Shown one piece after another: positions 26,283-35,385 of a stretch of DNA of 53,754 nucleotides; within the stretch, counting starts at the first letter, position 1; each line of letters opens with the position of its first letter. The DNA lies in assembly GCF_902859875.1 (NCBI RefSeq), contig NZ_CADIKF010000052.1, forward strand, positions 1-53,754. Reading direction: 5' to 3'. This DNA comes from Paraburkholderia solisilvae (GTDB lineage Bacteria > Pseudomonadota > Gammaproteobacteria > Burkholderiales > Burkholderiaceae). The notes under the pieces were generated by a model, which was given only the letters and a program-made list of their open reading frames with translations, did not search any database and had not been told where the DNA came from. Position numbers and translations under genes: made by a program.

Positions 26283-29200
26283 CTACGCCTCGACGCTGCG
26301 CGGGCTGCGTTCGTTGCGCTGCTCGCGCATCCAGTCGTCGAGCTGCACCGGCGACAACGGCCGCGCGATCCAGAATCCTTGCAGTTCATCGCAGCCGATG
26401 CTGCGCAGCAGATTCGCCTCGCGTTCGTTTTCGACACCTTCGGCGACCACGCGCAAACCGAGCATGTGCCCCAGCCTGACGATCGCCTCGACGATCGCGA
26501 GATCGGTCGGCTTGTCGAGCTTGTTGTGCACAAAGGTGCGGTCGATCTTCAGCCGGTCGAGCGGGAAGCGGTTCAGATAGCTGAGGCTCGAATAGCCGGT
26601 GCCGAAGTCGTCGAGCGAGATGCGCACGCCGAGCGCGCGTAGCGCGCCGATCGTCGCGATATTGCGCTGCGCGCCGTCGAGCAGCACCGATTCGGTGATT
26701 TCAAGCTCGAGACGCTCCGGCGCGACGCGGTGCCTCGCGAGGCTCGCCTTCAGCGTGTCGACAATCGCATCCTCGCGCAGTTGCACCGTCGACAGGTTGA
26801 TCGACAGCGTCAGACCGGCAAGCGCGCCGTCGCGCCAGCTCGCGAGCTGCCGGCACGCTTCATCGATCACCCACGCGCCGATCGGCACGATCAGGCGCGT
26901 CTCTTCGGCCAGCGGAATGAACTGCGCCGGCGACATGCGGCCAAGCTCGCCGCTGTCCCAGCGCAGCAGCGCCTCGACCGCCACCACCTCGCCGCTGGTC
27001 GTATCGACGCGCGGCTGGTACGCGAGCCACAACTCGTCGCGCTCGATCGCGGTGCGCAGACACGCTTCGAGCGCGAGCCGCATCCGGCTATGCTCGATCA
27101 TGTCCGGCGAGAAGAACTTCGCGAGATTGCGTCCCGCGGCCTTCGCCTGATACATCGCGAGGTCCGCGTTCTGCATCAGCGTATCGATATCGTGTCCGTC
27201 TTCCGGGTACATCGCGATGCCGACGCTGCACGACACCTGAATCGCGATACCGCTCACATCGTGCGTCTCGCCGACGAGCGGAATCATCCGCTCCTCGATC
27301 GTGCGCGCGACGTCGGCCGCGCTCTGCGCGCCGTTCAGGATCACGGTGAACTCGTCGCCGCCGAGGCGGCTCACAGTATCGTCGTGCCGCACCGAACGCA
27401 CGAGGCGCGCGGCAACCGAGCGCAGCAGCCCGTCGCCGATATGATGACCGAGCGAATCGTTGATGTCCTTGAAGCGGTCGAGGTCGATAAACAGCACGGC
27501 GAGGCGCCGCCCGGTGCGCTTCGCGGTATCGAGCGCGACCGCCAGACGCTTCTTGAAGAGCGCGCGATTGGGCAGCTCGGTGAGGAAGTCGTGTTCGGCG
27601 AGAAACTGGATGCGCGCCTCGCTCTTCTTGCGATCGCTGATGTCGATCAGCGTGCAGATGTAATGCGTGACATGCGCTTTCGGGTCGCGCACCACGCTCA
27701 CCATCAGCCACGCCGGATAGTCGCCGCCATGCCGGCGGCGCACCTGCGCTTCACCGTTCCACGTGCTCGCGCGATCGACCCTGCGCGCCACCGCCGCGAA
27801 GCCGCCCTCGTCCGGCAAGCCGTCGACGATAAAACCGGGCGCGCGGCCCACTACGTCGTCGGACCGGTAGCCGGTGGTCCGGTAGAACGCCGCGTTCGCG
27901 GTCAGCAGCCGGTAGCCGTCATCGAGAATCAGGATCGCCTCGGACGATGCCTCGAATACGCGCGCCCACAGTTCGAGCCGCTGCTCCATCAGCTTGATCT
28001 GGTTGATCGGCGTGAACGCGGTCAGAATCGCGTCCTGGCCCTGGAAGCTCAGGCGCCGCGCCGATAGCATCGCCCACGTCGATTCGTCAGTCGCCTTCCA
28101 GTGCACCTCGAATTCGTCTACTGCTTCGCGATCGGACAGCTGCTGGAAAAAGCGCGCGCGCGTGCCCGAATCGAGGCCGCGCGCCCACGGGTCGATCGCG
28201 CAGCCGTTCAGCCAGTAGAGCGCCGGCCGGTTCGCGTGCAGCACCTCATGGCCCGGCACCGCGGTCACGACCATCGGCACCGGCGTCGCTTCGACGAGCG
28301 CATGCTGCGCCGCCGATGCGCGTGCAGTCGCGGCCAGCTCTTTCTGCACGTCGCGTTCGCGATCGAGCTGTTCGAGCATTTCGTTGAAGCCGCTCACCAG
28401 CACACCGATCTCGTCCTGGCTGTGCCAGCGCGCGCGCAGCGAATGGTCGCCGGTGCGGCGCACGGTGTCCATCACGCGCGCGAGCTGCCGCAACGGCCGC
28501 GAAATCTGCAGCGCGACCGTGTACACCATGGTCAGGATGCCGCACAACAGGAAGAGCGCGGTGCCCAGATGCAGCCACATGCGCGCGAACAGCGCGCGCA
28601 CCCGTTCATGCAGCAGCCGGTCGAGCTCGATGCCGGTCTTGCGCCAGGTTTCGTCGACGTCCGTCACCACGCGCTGCTGCGCGGCATCCGCGGCCGCGAA
28701 GCGGGCCGTATCGGCGCCGCCGCTGTCGACGATCGCGCGTGCCGCGCGCCGATAGTCTTCGATCGAGCGGTTCATCTGCTGGATCGACGGACCGAGCGCG
28801 CGGTCGAGTTCGTGGTTGGCCGCGACGGCTTCCGCGAAGTCGGTGCGCAGCCCCTGCAGCACCGCGTCCAGCTGGCCCTCATGCACCAGATAGCGGGTGC
28901 GCAGCAGATCGGCGGCGGCAGGCCGCCGGTCGTCGCGCAGATCGCTGCCGATCTGGTTCACCCTGTCGAGCAGCGCCGGATAGCGGAGAATCGACAACGA
29001 CATCGAGTAATAGCTGTCGAGATCGGGATCGAGGATCAGATTCGACTGGTTGCCGATGCGCGTGACGAGTTCGCGGCATGCCAGGAGCGCCTCGTTCACG
29101 CCGGCAGCGCGCGGCCCCGCATCGTGCGACAGCGCGACGAGCGCGTCGCGCACGCGCTGGTTGAGCTGCGCGCTTTGCATCGCCGCGCCGTAGCGCGTCT

Positions 29201-29477
29201 CGGCGTCGTGCAGCGCGAGCGCGGTCTGCTGCAGCGTCTGCTCGGGCGGACGCGCGCCCGCGCCCGCTTGCGCCACCTCGACCAGCGCGTCGCGCACGGT
29301 GCGCAGATAGACGTTGCCGACGATCTCCTTGTTCGAAAAGTCGATCGCGATGTACTTCTCGTGAATCAGAATGCCGCTGATATAAAGAACCGCGCTCAGG
29401 TCAAGCAGATAGATCAACAGCAGCTTCCGGCCGACACGCAGGCGCGCGAGCAGACGAAAGAAGAGATTGCGTTTCAT
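26283..29477 (-). CDS. Membrane sensor PAS-GGDEF-EAL cyclic-di-GMP enzyme
   Basis: A 1064-residue signalling protein. Transmembrane helix 1 is about 19-38, a helical periplasmic sensor about 40-297, helix 2 about 301-323 and HAMP about 324-378. A first PAS-like domain follows (about 392-495), then a PAS/PAC (about 500-618, ending LIDISDRKKSE). The cyclase domain (about 622-785) has intact GGDEF (706-710) and an inhibitory site RHDD (697-700) five residues before it. The phosphodiesterase domain (about 800-1050) has EAL (835-837), ELEITES and DDFGTG (956-961). Both catalytic halves look functional, so net direction cannot be read. It starts at ATG 29477 and stands alone. Confidence 0.92.
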   Translation of the reverse strand: MKRNLFFRLLARLRVGRKLLLIYLLDLSAVLYISGILIHEKYIAIDFSNKEIVGNVYLRTVRDALVEVAQAGAGARPPEQTLQQTALALHDAETRYGAAMQSAQLNQRVRDALVALSHDAGPRAAGVNEALLACRELVTRIGNQSNLILDPDLDSYYSMSLSILRYPALLDRVNQIGSDLRDDRRPAAADLLRTRYLVHEGQLDAVLQGLRTDFAEAVAANHELDRALGPSIQQMNRSIEDYRRAARAIVDSGGADTARFAAADAAQQRVVTDVDETWRKTGIELDRLLHERVRALFARMWLHLGTALFLLCGILTMVYTVALQISRPLRQLARVMDTVRRTGDHSLRARWHSQDEIGVLVSGFNEMLEQLDRERDVQKELAATARASAAQHALVEATPVPMVVTAVPGHEVLHANRPALYWLNGCAIDPWARGLDSGTRARFFQQLSDREAVDEFEVHWKATDESTWAMLSARRLSFQGQDAILTAFTPINQIKLMEQRLELWARVFEASSEAILILDDGYRLLTANAAFYRTTGYRSDDVVGRAPGFIVDGLPDEGGFAAVARRVDRASTWNGEAQVRRRHGGDYPAWLMVSVVRDPKAHVTHYICTLIDISDRKKSEARIQFLAEHDFLTELPNRALFKKRLAVALDTAKRTGRRLAVLFIDLDRFKDINDSLGHHIGDGLLRSVAARLVRSVRHDDTVSRLGGDEFTVILNGAQSAADVARTIEERMIPLVGETHDVSGIAIQVSCSVGIAMYPEDGHDIDTLMQNADLAMYQAKAAGRNLAKFFSPDMIEHSRMRLALEACLRTAIERDELWLAYQPRVDTTSGEVVAVEALLRWDSGELGRMSPAQFIPLAEETRLIVPIGAWVIDEACRQLASWRDGALAGLTLSINLSTVQLREDAIVDTLKASLARHRVAPERLELEITESVLLDGAQRNIATIGALRALGVRISLDDFGTGYSSLSYLNRFPLDRLKIDRTFVHNKLDKPTDLAIVEAIVRLGHMLGLRVVAEGVENEREANLLRSIGCDELQGFWIARPLSPVQLDDWMREQRNERSPRSVEA

Positions 29478-29568
29478 GAAGTGCGGACCCTTGCGCCGAT
29501 GGAGTGGACAACACCTTGTTGCTTCACGTATTCCGCGAAAACGAAAGCCTAGGTGAATCTACCTATCG

Positions 29569-29583
29569 GCGCATGATATGCGC
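29569..29583. promoter_or_regulatory. Palindrome GCGCAT-GAT-ATGCGC upstream of the GGDEF-EAL gene
   Basis: A perfect 6-bp inverted repeat about 92 bp upstream of the start codon. TAGGT-N6-ACCTA lies next to it at 29550-29565. Both are candidate operators with no known cognate. Confidence 0.3.
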
Positions 29584-29725
29584 ACATTAATCGTGTTTTC
29601 GATATTCCCTGGAACGGTGCGCGTGCGCGCCAAAGCGGCGCATGCAAAAACGTTTGCTGCCACGCAGTGGTGCTTGAGGTCCGCGCGTGGAGTCCACACC
29701 TGAGTCCGCGCCTCAGGCGCCTGTT

Positions 29726-30898
29726 TCAGGTCTTTTCAGCATCGAGCGGCGACGCGCGTCTCGCTTCGAGTTCCTCGAGTATCGCGGCCGTATGCTCGCC
29801 GACCGCGGGCACCGGTCCCATTACCGGCTCGACACCCGCGATCGTGACCGGCGGCAGAAACATGTCGCGCGCACCGCGTTCCGTTGCGACGCTGCGATAG
29901 CGATTGCGCGCATGCAACTGCGGATGATCGAGCAGTGCGCCGACGTCGTTCATGCGCCCGTTTGCGATCGCCGCGCGATCGAGTCGGGCGAGCACTTCGT
30001 CGCTCGTCCACGCGGCGAAGCGCTGCCCGATGGTCTGCTCGAGCACCTCGCGATTGGCGACACGCAACGGGTTGGTCACGTAACGCGGATCGGCTGCAAT
30101 CGACGCATCGCCGAGCACGACTTCACAGAAACTGTGCCACTCGCGTTCGTTCTGGATGCCGAAAAAGACAGTCTTGCCGTCGCCGGCCGGAAACGGCCCG
30201 TACGGCGCGATCGTCGCATGACGCGCGCCGCTGCGCGGCACCGGTTCGCCGCGGCCGCGCGTGTAATACGCGGGGTAGCTCATCCACTCGGTGAGCGCAT
30301 CGAACAGCGACACTTCGAACGCGTAGCCCCGGCCGGTACGCGCGCGCTGATGCAAGCCCATCAGGATGCCGTTCAGCGCATACATGCCGGTGGCGATGTC
30401 CGCGATCGCGAGACCGCATTTCGACGGCGTTTCCGGCGTGCCGTTGATCGACAGAAAGCCGGTTTCGCATTGCACCAGCAGGTCGTACGCCTTCTTGTCG
30501 CTGTAGGGACCGCCCGAGCCGTAACCCGAGATGTCGCACGCGATGAGCCGCGGAAAACGCGCGACCAGCGACTTCGCATCGAGCCCGAGACGCGCGGCCG
30601 CGCCTGGCGCGAGATTCTGGATAAACACATCGGCTTGCGCGAGCAGCGTGTCGAGCGTGTCGCGCGCGTCTGGCGCCTTGATGTCGAGCGCAAGGCTTTC
30701 CTTCGAGCGATTGGTCCAGACGAACTGGCTCGACAGCCCGTCCATCGCGGTATCGTAGTTGCGCGCGAAATCGCCGACTGCCGGCCGTTCGATCTTGATC
30801 ACACGCGCACCCCAATCCGCCAGATGGCGGCTCGCAAGCGGCGCGGCAATCGCCTGTTCGAGCGAGACCACGGTGATGTCGTCGAGTGGGTGGTTCAT
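29726..30898 (-). CDS. CaiB/BaiF-family (type III) CoA-transferase
   Basis: A 390-residue class III CoA-transferase. The N-terminal VVSLEQAIAAPLASRHLADWGARVIKIE is the family's CoA-binding opening, and D139 in KKAYDLLVQ is the expected catalytic aspartate that forms the acyl anhydride. GGPYSDKKAYDLLVQCETG and NGRMNDVGALLDHPQL are family segments. It moves CoA from a donor such as succinyl-CoA to a carboxylic acid. Upstream on the same strand are a lactate-permease-like carrier and a CitE-like CoA-lyase, suggesting that the product is cleaved to acetyl-CoA plus a keto acid. The start is ATG 30898; a 204-bp gap with tandem repeats separates it from the permease gene. Confidence 0.88.
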   Translation of the reverse strand: MNHPLDDITVVSLEQAIAAPLASRHLADWGARVIKIERPAVGDFARNYDTAMDGLSSQFVWTNRSKESLALDIKAPDARDTLDTLLAQADVFIQNLAPGAAARLGLDAKSLVARFPRLIACDISGYGSGGPYSDKKAYDLLVQCETGFLSINGTPETPSKCGLAIADIATGMYALNGILMGLHQRARTGRGYAFEVSLFDALTEWMSYPAYYTRGRGEPVPRSGARHATIAPYGPFPAGDGKTVFFGIQNEREWHSFCEVVLGDASIAADPRYVTNPLRVANREVLEQTIGQRFAAWTSDEVLARLDRAAIANGRMNDVGALLDHPQLHARNRYRSVATERGARDMFLPPVTIAGVEPVMGPVPAVGEHTAAILEELEARRASPLDAEKT

Positions 30899-31011
30899 TG
30901 TCGGGCGTCCTTTTCAGTCCAGTTCGTTATGCGATTGCGCGATGTGTGGTTTGCGGTGTGCGACGTGCGGCGCGGCGCGGCGCGGTCAACGACGGGCGCC
31001 GTCGATCGATC

Positions 31012-31059
31012 GGCGCGTCAATCAGCGCGTCAATCGGCGTGTCGATCGGCGCGGTCAGT
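31012..31059. repeat. Tandem 12-bp repeats upstream of the CoA-transferase gene
   Basis: GGCGCGTCAATC (31012-31023), AGCGCGTCAATC (31024-31035), GGCGTGTCGATC (31036-31047) and a less exact fourth copy. They lie between the permease stop and the CoA-transferase start. Confidence 0.65.
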
Positions 31060-31102
31060 CGCCGCAGTCGATCATCACAGTCAGTCGGTGCGCTCATCCG
31101 GG

Positions 31103-33073
31103 CTACGGCACCATCCAGCCGAGCAGCGGAGTCGACTGCAGCCAGACCAGCAGGCTCAATGCGGCGATCATCAGCACGGTCCAGCCGGCGACGCGCCTGA
31201 ACAGCACGCCTTCACGGCCCATCATGCCGACCGCCACCGCGCCGACCGCGAGGTTCTGCGGCGAAATCGCCTTGCCGACCACGCCGCCCGTCGTGTTGGC
31301 CGCCGTCAGCAGAATGTCCGAGAGCCCCGTATGGTGCGCGGTCGTGTACTGCAGCATGCCGAACAGCGCATTCGCGGAGGTGTCGGAGCCGGTCAGCGCG
31401 GTCGCGAACCAGCCGAGCACCGGCGACACCGGCGCGAACGCCGTGCCCGCATCGGCGGCCCAGATGCCGAGCGTAACGATCTGGCCGGACAGGTTCATCA
31501 CATACGCGACACCGACCACGCAGCACACGGTGAAAATCGCCCAGCGCAATTCGTGCAGGTTCTGCAGATAGACGCGCGCGGCCACCGACGCGCGCAGTCT
31601 CAGGATCGGCACCGCGATCAATCCGGCGATCAGCACGATCGAGCCCGCCGACAGAATCCATTCGAATTTCGCGCTGGTTGCCGAGACCGCCTTGCCGGCC
31701 GGATCGACGACATGCAGGAACGGCCACGGGAACGTCGACGTAAAGCGCCCGAGCAGATGACCGAGCCAGCCGATTTGCGTTGCCGCGACGACCAGAATCA
31801 CCGCGGCGTAAGGGGCGAGTGCGCGCAGTATTTCGGCTGTGGAGTCGTGCGGTTGCGCTTGTTGGTGAACTTGTTGGTGAACTTGGTGATGCTCTAGTGG
31901 TTGCGACTGCTGTTGCGATTTCGAGGTGGCTCGTGATGGCGCACCCGCGTTGCCGTTCGACGATGCGAGACCGCCAGATGCGGACGCCGCCGCGCCGCGC
32001 GGCTTGTCGGTCTGAGCCTGGATGTGGTCCTGTCCCGGCGGAAAGTGCGCCTGCGCGCCAGACATCGGCATCGCGAGCACTGCGCCGCCGCCGTGCGCCG
32101 TCGCCGAGAGCGCGCCCGCGTGCGCCTCGCCGGCGGCCGCCGCACCGTGTCGCGCGCCGTACCGGCTACCCGCATCGCCTGAACGATCCGACTGCGGGTC
32201 GCTCGATTGCGTGCCCAGTTGCGTCGTGCTCGGTCGCGCGCCCAGCTCCGCACGCAACACGCGCGGCGACCACGCCTGCAAAAACGCGATCGATATCGCA
32301 GCGCAGATCAACGCGGCGACAATGTCGACCAGTTCGACCGGCAACAGCATCGAACCGGCGAACTGCGCTGACGCGAAGCTCACACCCGCGACTGCTGCGA
32401 GCGGCCACACCTCCTTGAGGCCGCGCCGGCCATCGACGATAAACACGAGAATCAACGGAATAAACAGCGCGAGCAGCGGCGCCTGACGGCCTACCATCAC
32501 GCTGATCTGATGCACAGGCAAGCCGGTGATTTTCGCGAGCACCGTAATCGGCAAACCGAGCGCGCCGAATGCGACCGGACTCGTGTCGGCAATCAGGCAT
32601 ACCGCTGCGGCCTTGATCGGCTCGACGCCGATCGAGATCAGCAGCACCGCGCAGATCGCAACCGGCGCACCGCCGCCCGCGAGCGCTTCCAGCAGCGCGC
32701 CGAAACAGAACGCGATCAGCACCGCCTGCACGCGCTGATCCGCGCTCACGCGCGCGAGCGAGCGGCGCAATACGTCGGCATGGCCGCTTTGCTGTGTCAG
32801 CTTGAAAAGCCAGATTGCATTGATGCCGATCCAGATAATCGGAAAGAAACCGATTGCGGCCCCTTCGGCGGCGCCGCTGATCGTCGTGCCGGCCGGCATC
32901 TCGTAGACGAACAGCGCAACGGCGATCGAGACGATCAGCGACGCCAGCGCGGCCCAGCGCGCCGCCATGCGCAGCACGCCGAGCAGCAGGAACAGTGTGA
33001 GCAGCGGCAGCACCGCAAACCCCGCGGACGCGGCAATCGAATGCGCGACGGGATCGAAGATCTGTGTGTACAT
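31103..33073 (-). CDS. lctP: Lactate-permease-family carrier (LctP/LldP) with long His/Gln-rich internal loop
   Basis: A 656-residue inner-membrane protein of the lactate permease family. Hallmarks include FGALLEALAGGGAPVAI (124-140), ISIGVEPIKAA and TGSDTSANALFG, with GKAISPQNLAVGAV near the C-terminus. E. coli LldP is about 551 residues; the excess is a hydrophilic segment at about 275-412, rich in Ser, Ala, Gly, Gln and His and ending in HHQVHQQVHQQ, encoded partly by a perfect 12-bp tandem repeat. I start at ATG 33073 (MYTQIFDP), 8 bp after AAGGAG, not 23 codons upstream. Context suggests import of a short hydroxy-acid, not necessarily lactate. Confidence 0.88.
   Translation of the reverse strand: MYTQIFDPVAHSIAASAGFAVLPLLTLFLLLGVLRMAARWAALASLIVSIAVALFVYEMPAGTTISGAAEGAAIGFFPIIWIGINAIWLFKLTQQSGHADVLRRSLARVSADQRVQAVLIAFCFGALLEALAGGGAPVAICAVLLISIGVEPIKAAAVCLIADTSPVAFGALGLPITVLAKITGLPVHQISVMVGRQAPLLALFIPLILVFIVDGRRGLKEVWPLAAVAGVSFASAQFAGSMLLPVELVDIVAALICAAISIAFLQAWSPRVLRAELGARPSTTQLGTQSSDPQSDRSGDAGSRYGARHGAAAAGEAHAGALSATAHGGGAVLAMPMSGAQAHFPPGQDHIQAQTDKPRGAAASASGGLASSNGNAGAPSRATSKSQQQSQPLEHHQVHQQVHQQAQPHDSTAEILRALAPYAAVILVVAATQIGWLGHLLGRFTSTFPWPFLHVVDPAGKAVSATSAKFEWILSAGSIVLIAGLIAVPILRLRASVAARVYLQNLHELRWAIFTVCCVVGVAYVMNLSGQIVTLGIWAADAGTAFAPVSPVLGWFATALTGSDTSANALFGMLQYTTAHHTGLSDILLTAANTTGGVVGKAISPQNLAVGAVAVGMMGREGVLFRRVAGWTVLMIAALSLLVWLQSTPLLGWMVP
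31859..31882. repeat. Perfect tandem 12-mer inside the permease gene
   Basis: TTGTTGGTGAAC occurs twice in direct succession (31859-31870, 31871-31882), encoding the repeated VHQQ of the inserted loop. It may reflect repeat expansion. Confidence 0.85.
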
Positions 33074-33228
33074 CAATTTGTCTCCTTCGCTCGGTGATGA
33101 GCGTTTTTTATTGCCTTCTTTGTCGATATCGACGCGAGGCACGCGTCAGCGGTTCAACATCGGCACAGGCCGTGATGCGCAGGGTCCGCGCGCGATGCGC
33201 GTCGCGCGGCGCCCGTGCGGCCGGTCGC

Positions 33229-34083
33229 TCACTGCATCGCGAGCACGCGGCGCGCTTCGCGCGCGATCGCTTCATCGACCATCCGGCCGTCGACCACCGC
33301 CGCGCCCGCGTTGCACGCATCGATCACACGCGTCGCCCATGCGACGCGTTGCGCGGACGGCGTGAACGCCGCGTTGATCGGCGCGACGTGCGACGGATGA
33401 ATCGCAGTCTTGCCGACAAAGCCATTGGCGTTCGCGAATTCCAGATCGTCCTGCAAGATAGCCGCGTCGTTCAGTGCAAAGCACGGTGCATCGAGCGCCG
33501 GCACGCCTGCCTGCGCGCTCGCGCTCGCCATCCGGCAACGCGCCAGCTGGAGCGCCAGCGAATGCGGCTGCGCGTTGACGTCCGATGCAAAGTCGGCCGC
33601 ACCGAACATCAGCGCGGCGACGCTCGCATGCGCGTGCGCGATCGCAACGGCCGCATCGAGGCCGCGCGCCGATTCGATCATCGGCACGAGCGCGCTCCGC
33701 TTGCCCGCTTCGTCGAGCAGCGCGGCGACATGAGCGACCTGATCGGCCGCTTCGATCTTTGGAAGCACAATGAAATGCGGCGCGCGCGCGGCGTCGAGCA
33801 ACATCAGCACATCATCGAGTCCCCAGCGCGTGCGCGGCGAATTGATGCGCACCGCGAGCGGCGGCAACGCGCGATCTTCCGGCGCATCCAGCAGCTCGCG
33901 AACCTGATTGCGCGCGGCGGCTTTCAGGTCCGGCTGAACCCCATCTTCGAGATCGACGATCAGAATGTCGACACCACTCTTCGTTGCATTGGCGAAGCGT
34001 TCGGGTCGCGTCGCCGGCGTGAACAACCAGCTACGCATCCGCGCCTGACGGGAGATATCGGGAACCGTGGGGTTGAAAGACAT
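33229..34083 (-). CDS. CitE/HpcH-family CoA-ester lyase (malyl/citramalyl-CoA lyase-like)
   Basis: A 284-residue TIM-barrel lyase. RSWLFTPATRPERFANA and DILIVDLEDGVQPDLKAAAR match the citrate-lyase beta-subunit family, with acidic metal ligands expected at PMIESARGLD and FGAADFASD. Members of this size cleave malyl-CoA or citramalyl-CoA to acetyl-CoA plus glyoxylate or pyruvate, with Mg2+. It is the first gene of the leftward lyase, permease and CoA-transferase group, starting at ATG 34083, divergent from a LysR gene. No hydratase is present, so a hydroxy-acid substrate is favoured over itaconate. Confidence 0.85.
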   Translation of the reverse strand: MSFNPTVPDISRQARMRSWLFTPATRPERFANATKSGVDILIVDLEDGVQPDLKAAARNQVRELLDAPEDRALPPLAVRINSPRTRWGLDDVLMLLDAARAPHFIVLPKIEAADQVAHVAALLDEAGKRSALVPMIESARGLDAAVAIAHAHASVAALMFGAADFASDVNAQPHSLALQLARCRMASASAQAGVPALDAPCFALNDAAILQDDLEFANANGFVGKTAIHPSHVAPINAAFTPSAQRVAWATRVIDACNAGAAVVDGRMVDEAIAREARRVLAMQ

Positions 34084-34148
34084 GACGTTGACGTTAGTGC
34101 AAGTGGCTTGCTGATAGCGTCAATGTAGTCGCTGCGCGCGGCGGACGG

Positions 34149-34188
34149 GAAATACGGCTGCGAAATACGGGGTATAGGTTTATCCTAT
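34149..34188. promoter_or_regulatory. LysR-type operator region between the lyase and LysR genes
   Basis: ATAGGTTTATCCTAT (34174-34188) is an ATA-N9-TAT inverted repeat that also satisfies T-N11-A, the classical LysR-regulator pattern. Just before it are two direct repeats GAAATACGG (34149-34157 and 34162-34170, period 13 bp). The block lies in the 176-bp divergent gap. Confidence 0.7.
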
Positions 34189-34259
34189 GGAGCTAACCGA
34201 CACGCGGCGCGCAGATAAACCGCGCGCGACGCGACCGTAGCCCGTTCGCGGAGCCGACC

Positions 34260-35255
34260 ATGGACATCCGGCAGCTCAAATACTTCGTCGCCATCATCGA
34301 CGCCGGCAGCTTTTCGAAAGCGGCGGAACGGCTGTTCGTCGCGCAGCCGTCGCTCAGCCAGCAGATGGCCGGACTCGAAAGCGAACTGAAAACGAAGTTG
34401 CTGATACGCAGCGCGCAAGGCGTCGCGCCGACCACCGCAGGCAGCGCGCTCTACCGGCATGCGCGCGTCGTGCTGCGGCAAATGGAACAGATCCGCAACG
34501 ACGTGCGCGAGGACAGCGGCAGCGAAGCCGGCTCGGTCGCGGTCGGCCTGCCGACCACTGTTGCGGTGGTGCTCGCATTGCCGCTTTTCGAGCGCATCCG
34601 CAAGCGTTTTCCCGGCATCCGGCTGCAGATTGTCGAAGGTATGAGCGGCTCGATCAGCGAGATGCTGCCGAACGGACGGCTCGATCTCGCGCTGCTTTTT
34701 CGCGACTCGGAAACGCGCGGCATTTCCGTCATTCCGGTGTTCGACGAGGAGCTTTACGTGTTCGGTCATGCCGGGCTGGCGCTGCGCAAGTCGAATACGA
34801 CTTGCCCGCTGGCCGCGCTCGCGAACGTGCCGATCGTTGCGCCGAGCGCCGCGAACGGCTTGCGGCTCGTGATCGAGCGCACGTTTCAGCGCGCCGAGGT
34901 CGAGCTCAATATCGTCGCGGATATCGACTCGCTGCCGACACTCGTCGCGATCGCCACGGAGGGCTCCGCATGCACGATCCTGCCGGCGTCCGCGCTCGCG
35001 CAACGCGAACCGGCCGCGCGGCCGGTGATGCGCAAGATCGTGCAGCCGGCGATGACGCGGCCGGTCAGTGTCTGCTGGTCGCACGCGGTGCCGATCAGCG
35101 CAGCGGCGCTCGCGGTACGCAAAGCGATCGTCGAACTGATTCGCGAGTTGCATGCGCATGGCAAGTGGACCGGCATCACGTTGCGGCCTGCGCCCGATCA
35201 AGCGACGCTCGCCGGGACCGGCGGCCCGGCGGGCAGCGCGCTTGTGCTGGATTGA
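34260..35255 (+). CDS. LysR-family transcriptional regulator
   Basis: A 331-residue regulator. The N-terminal winged helix MDIRQLKYFVAIIDAGSFSK...PSLSQQMAGLESELKTKLL (1-60) belongs to the subgroup close to Nac/Cbl and to regulators of organic-acid operons. The effector domain spans about 90-300. Divergence from the lyase/permease/CoA-transferase genes and the T-N11-A site between them argue that it controls them, with the hydroxy-acid or its CoA ester as co-inducer. Confidence 0.88.
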   Translation: MDIRQLKYFVAIIDAGSFSKAAERLFVAQPSLSQQMAGLESELKTKLLIRSAQGVAPTTAGSALYRHARVVLRQMEQIRNDVREDSGSEAGSVAVGLPTTVAVVLALPLFERIRKRFPGIRLQIVEGMSGSISEMLPNGRLDLALLFRDSETRGISVIPVFDEELYVFGHAGLALRKSNTTCPLAALANVPIVAPSAANGLRLVIERTFQRAEVELNIVADIDSLPTLVAIATEGSACTILPASALAQREPAARPVMRKIVQPAMTRPVSVCWSHAVPISAAALAVRKAIVELIRELHAHGKWTGITLRPAPDQATLAGTGGPAGSALVLD

Positions 35256-35385
35256 CGGCGGCCGCATCGTTACACTGTCGTGTCATATCCACTGCGCCGA
35301 CACGACACATGACGATATGGGCACGCAATTCGCTGCGTACCCGACAATCAATCGACATGGAACCGCAAGTCGCGGCACGTCTCGA

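Noticed and set aside
29726..34083. Assignment of the cassette to itaconate degradation
   Set aside because: A CaiB-type transferase and CitE-type lyase fit, but the itaconyl-CoA hydratase is missing, so the specific pathway name is not justified.
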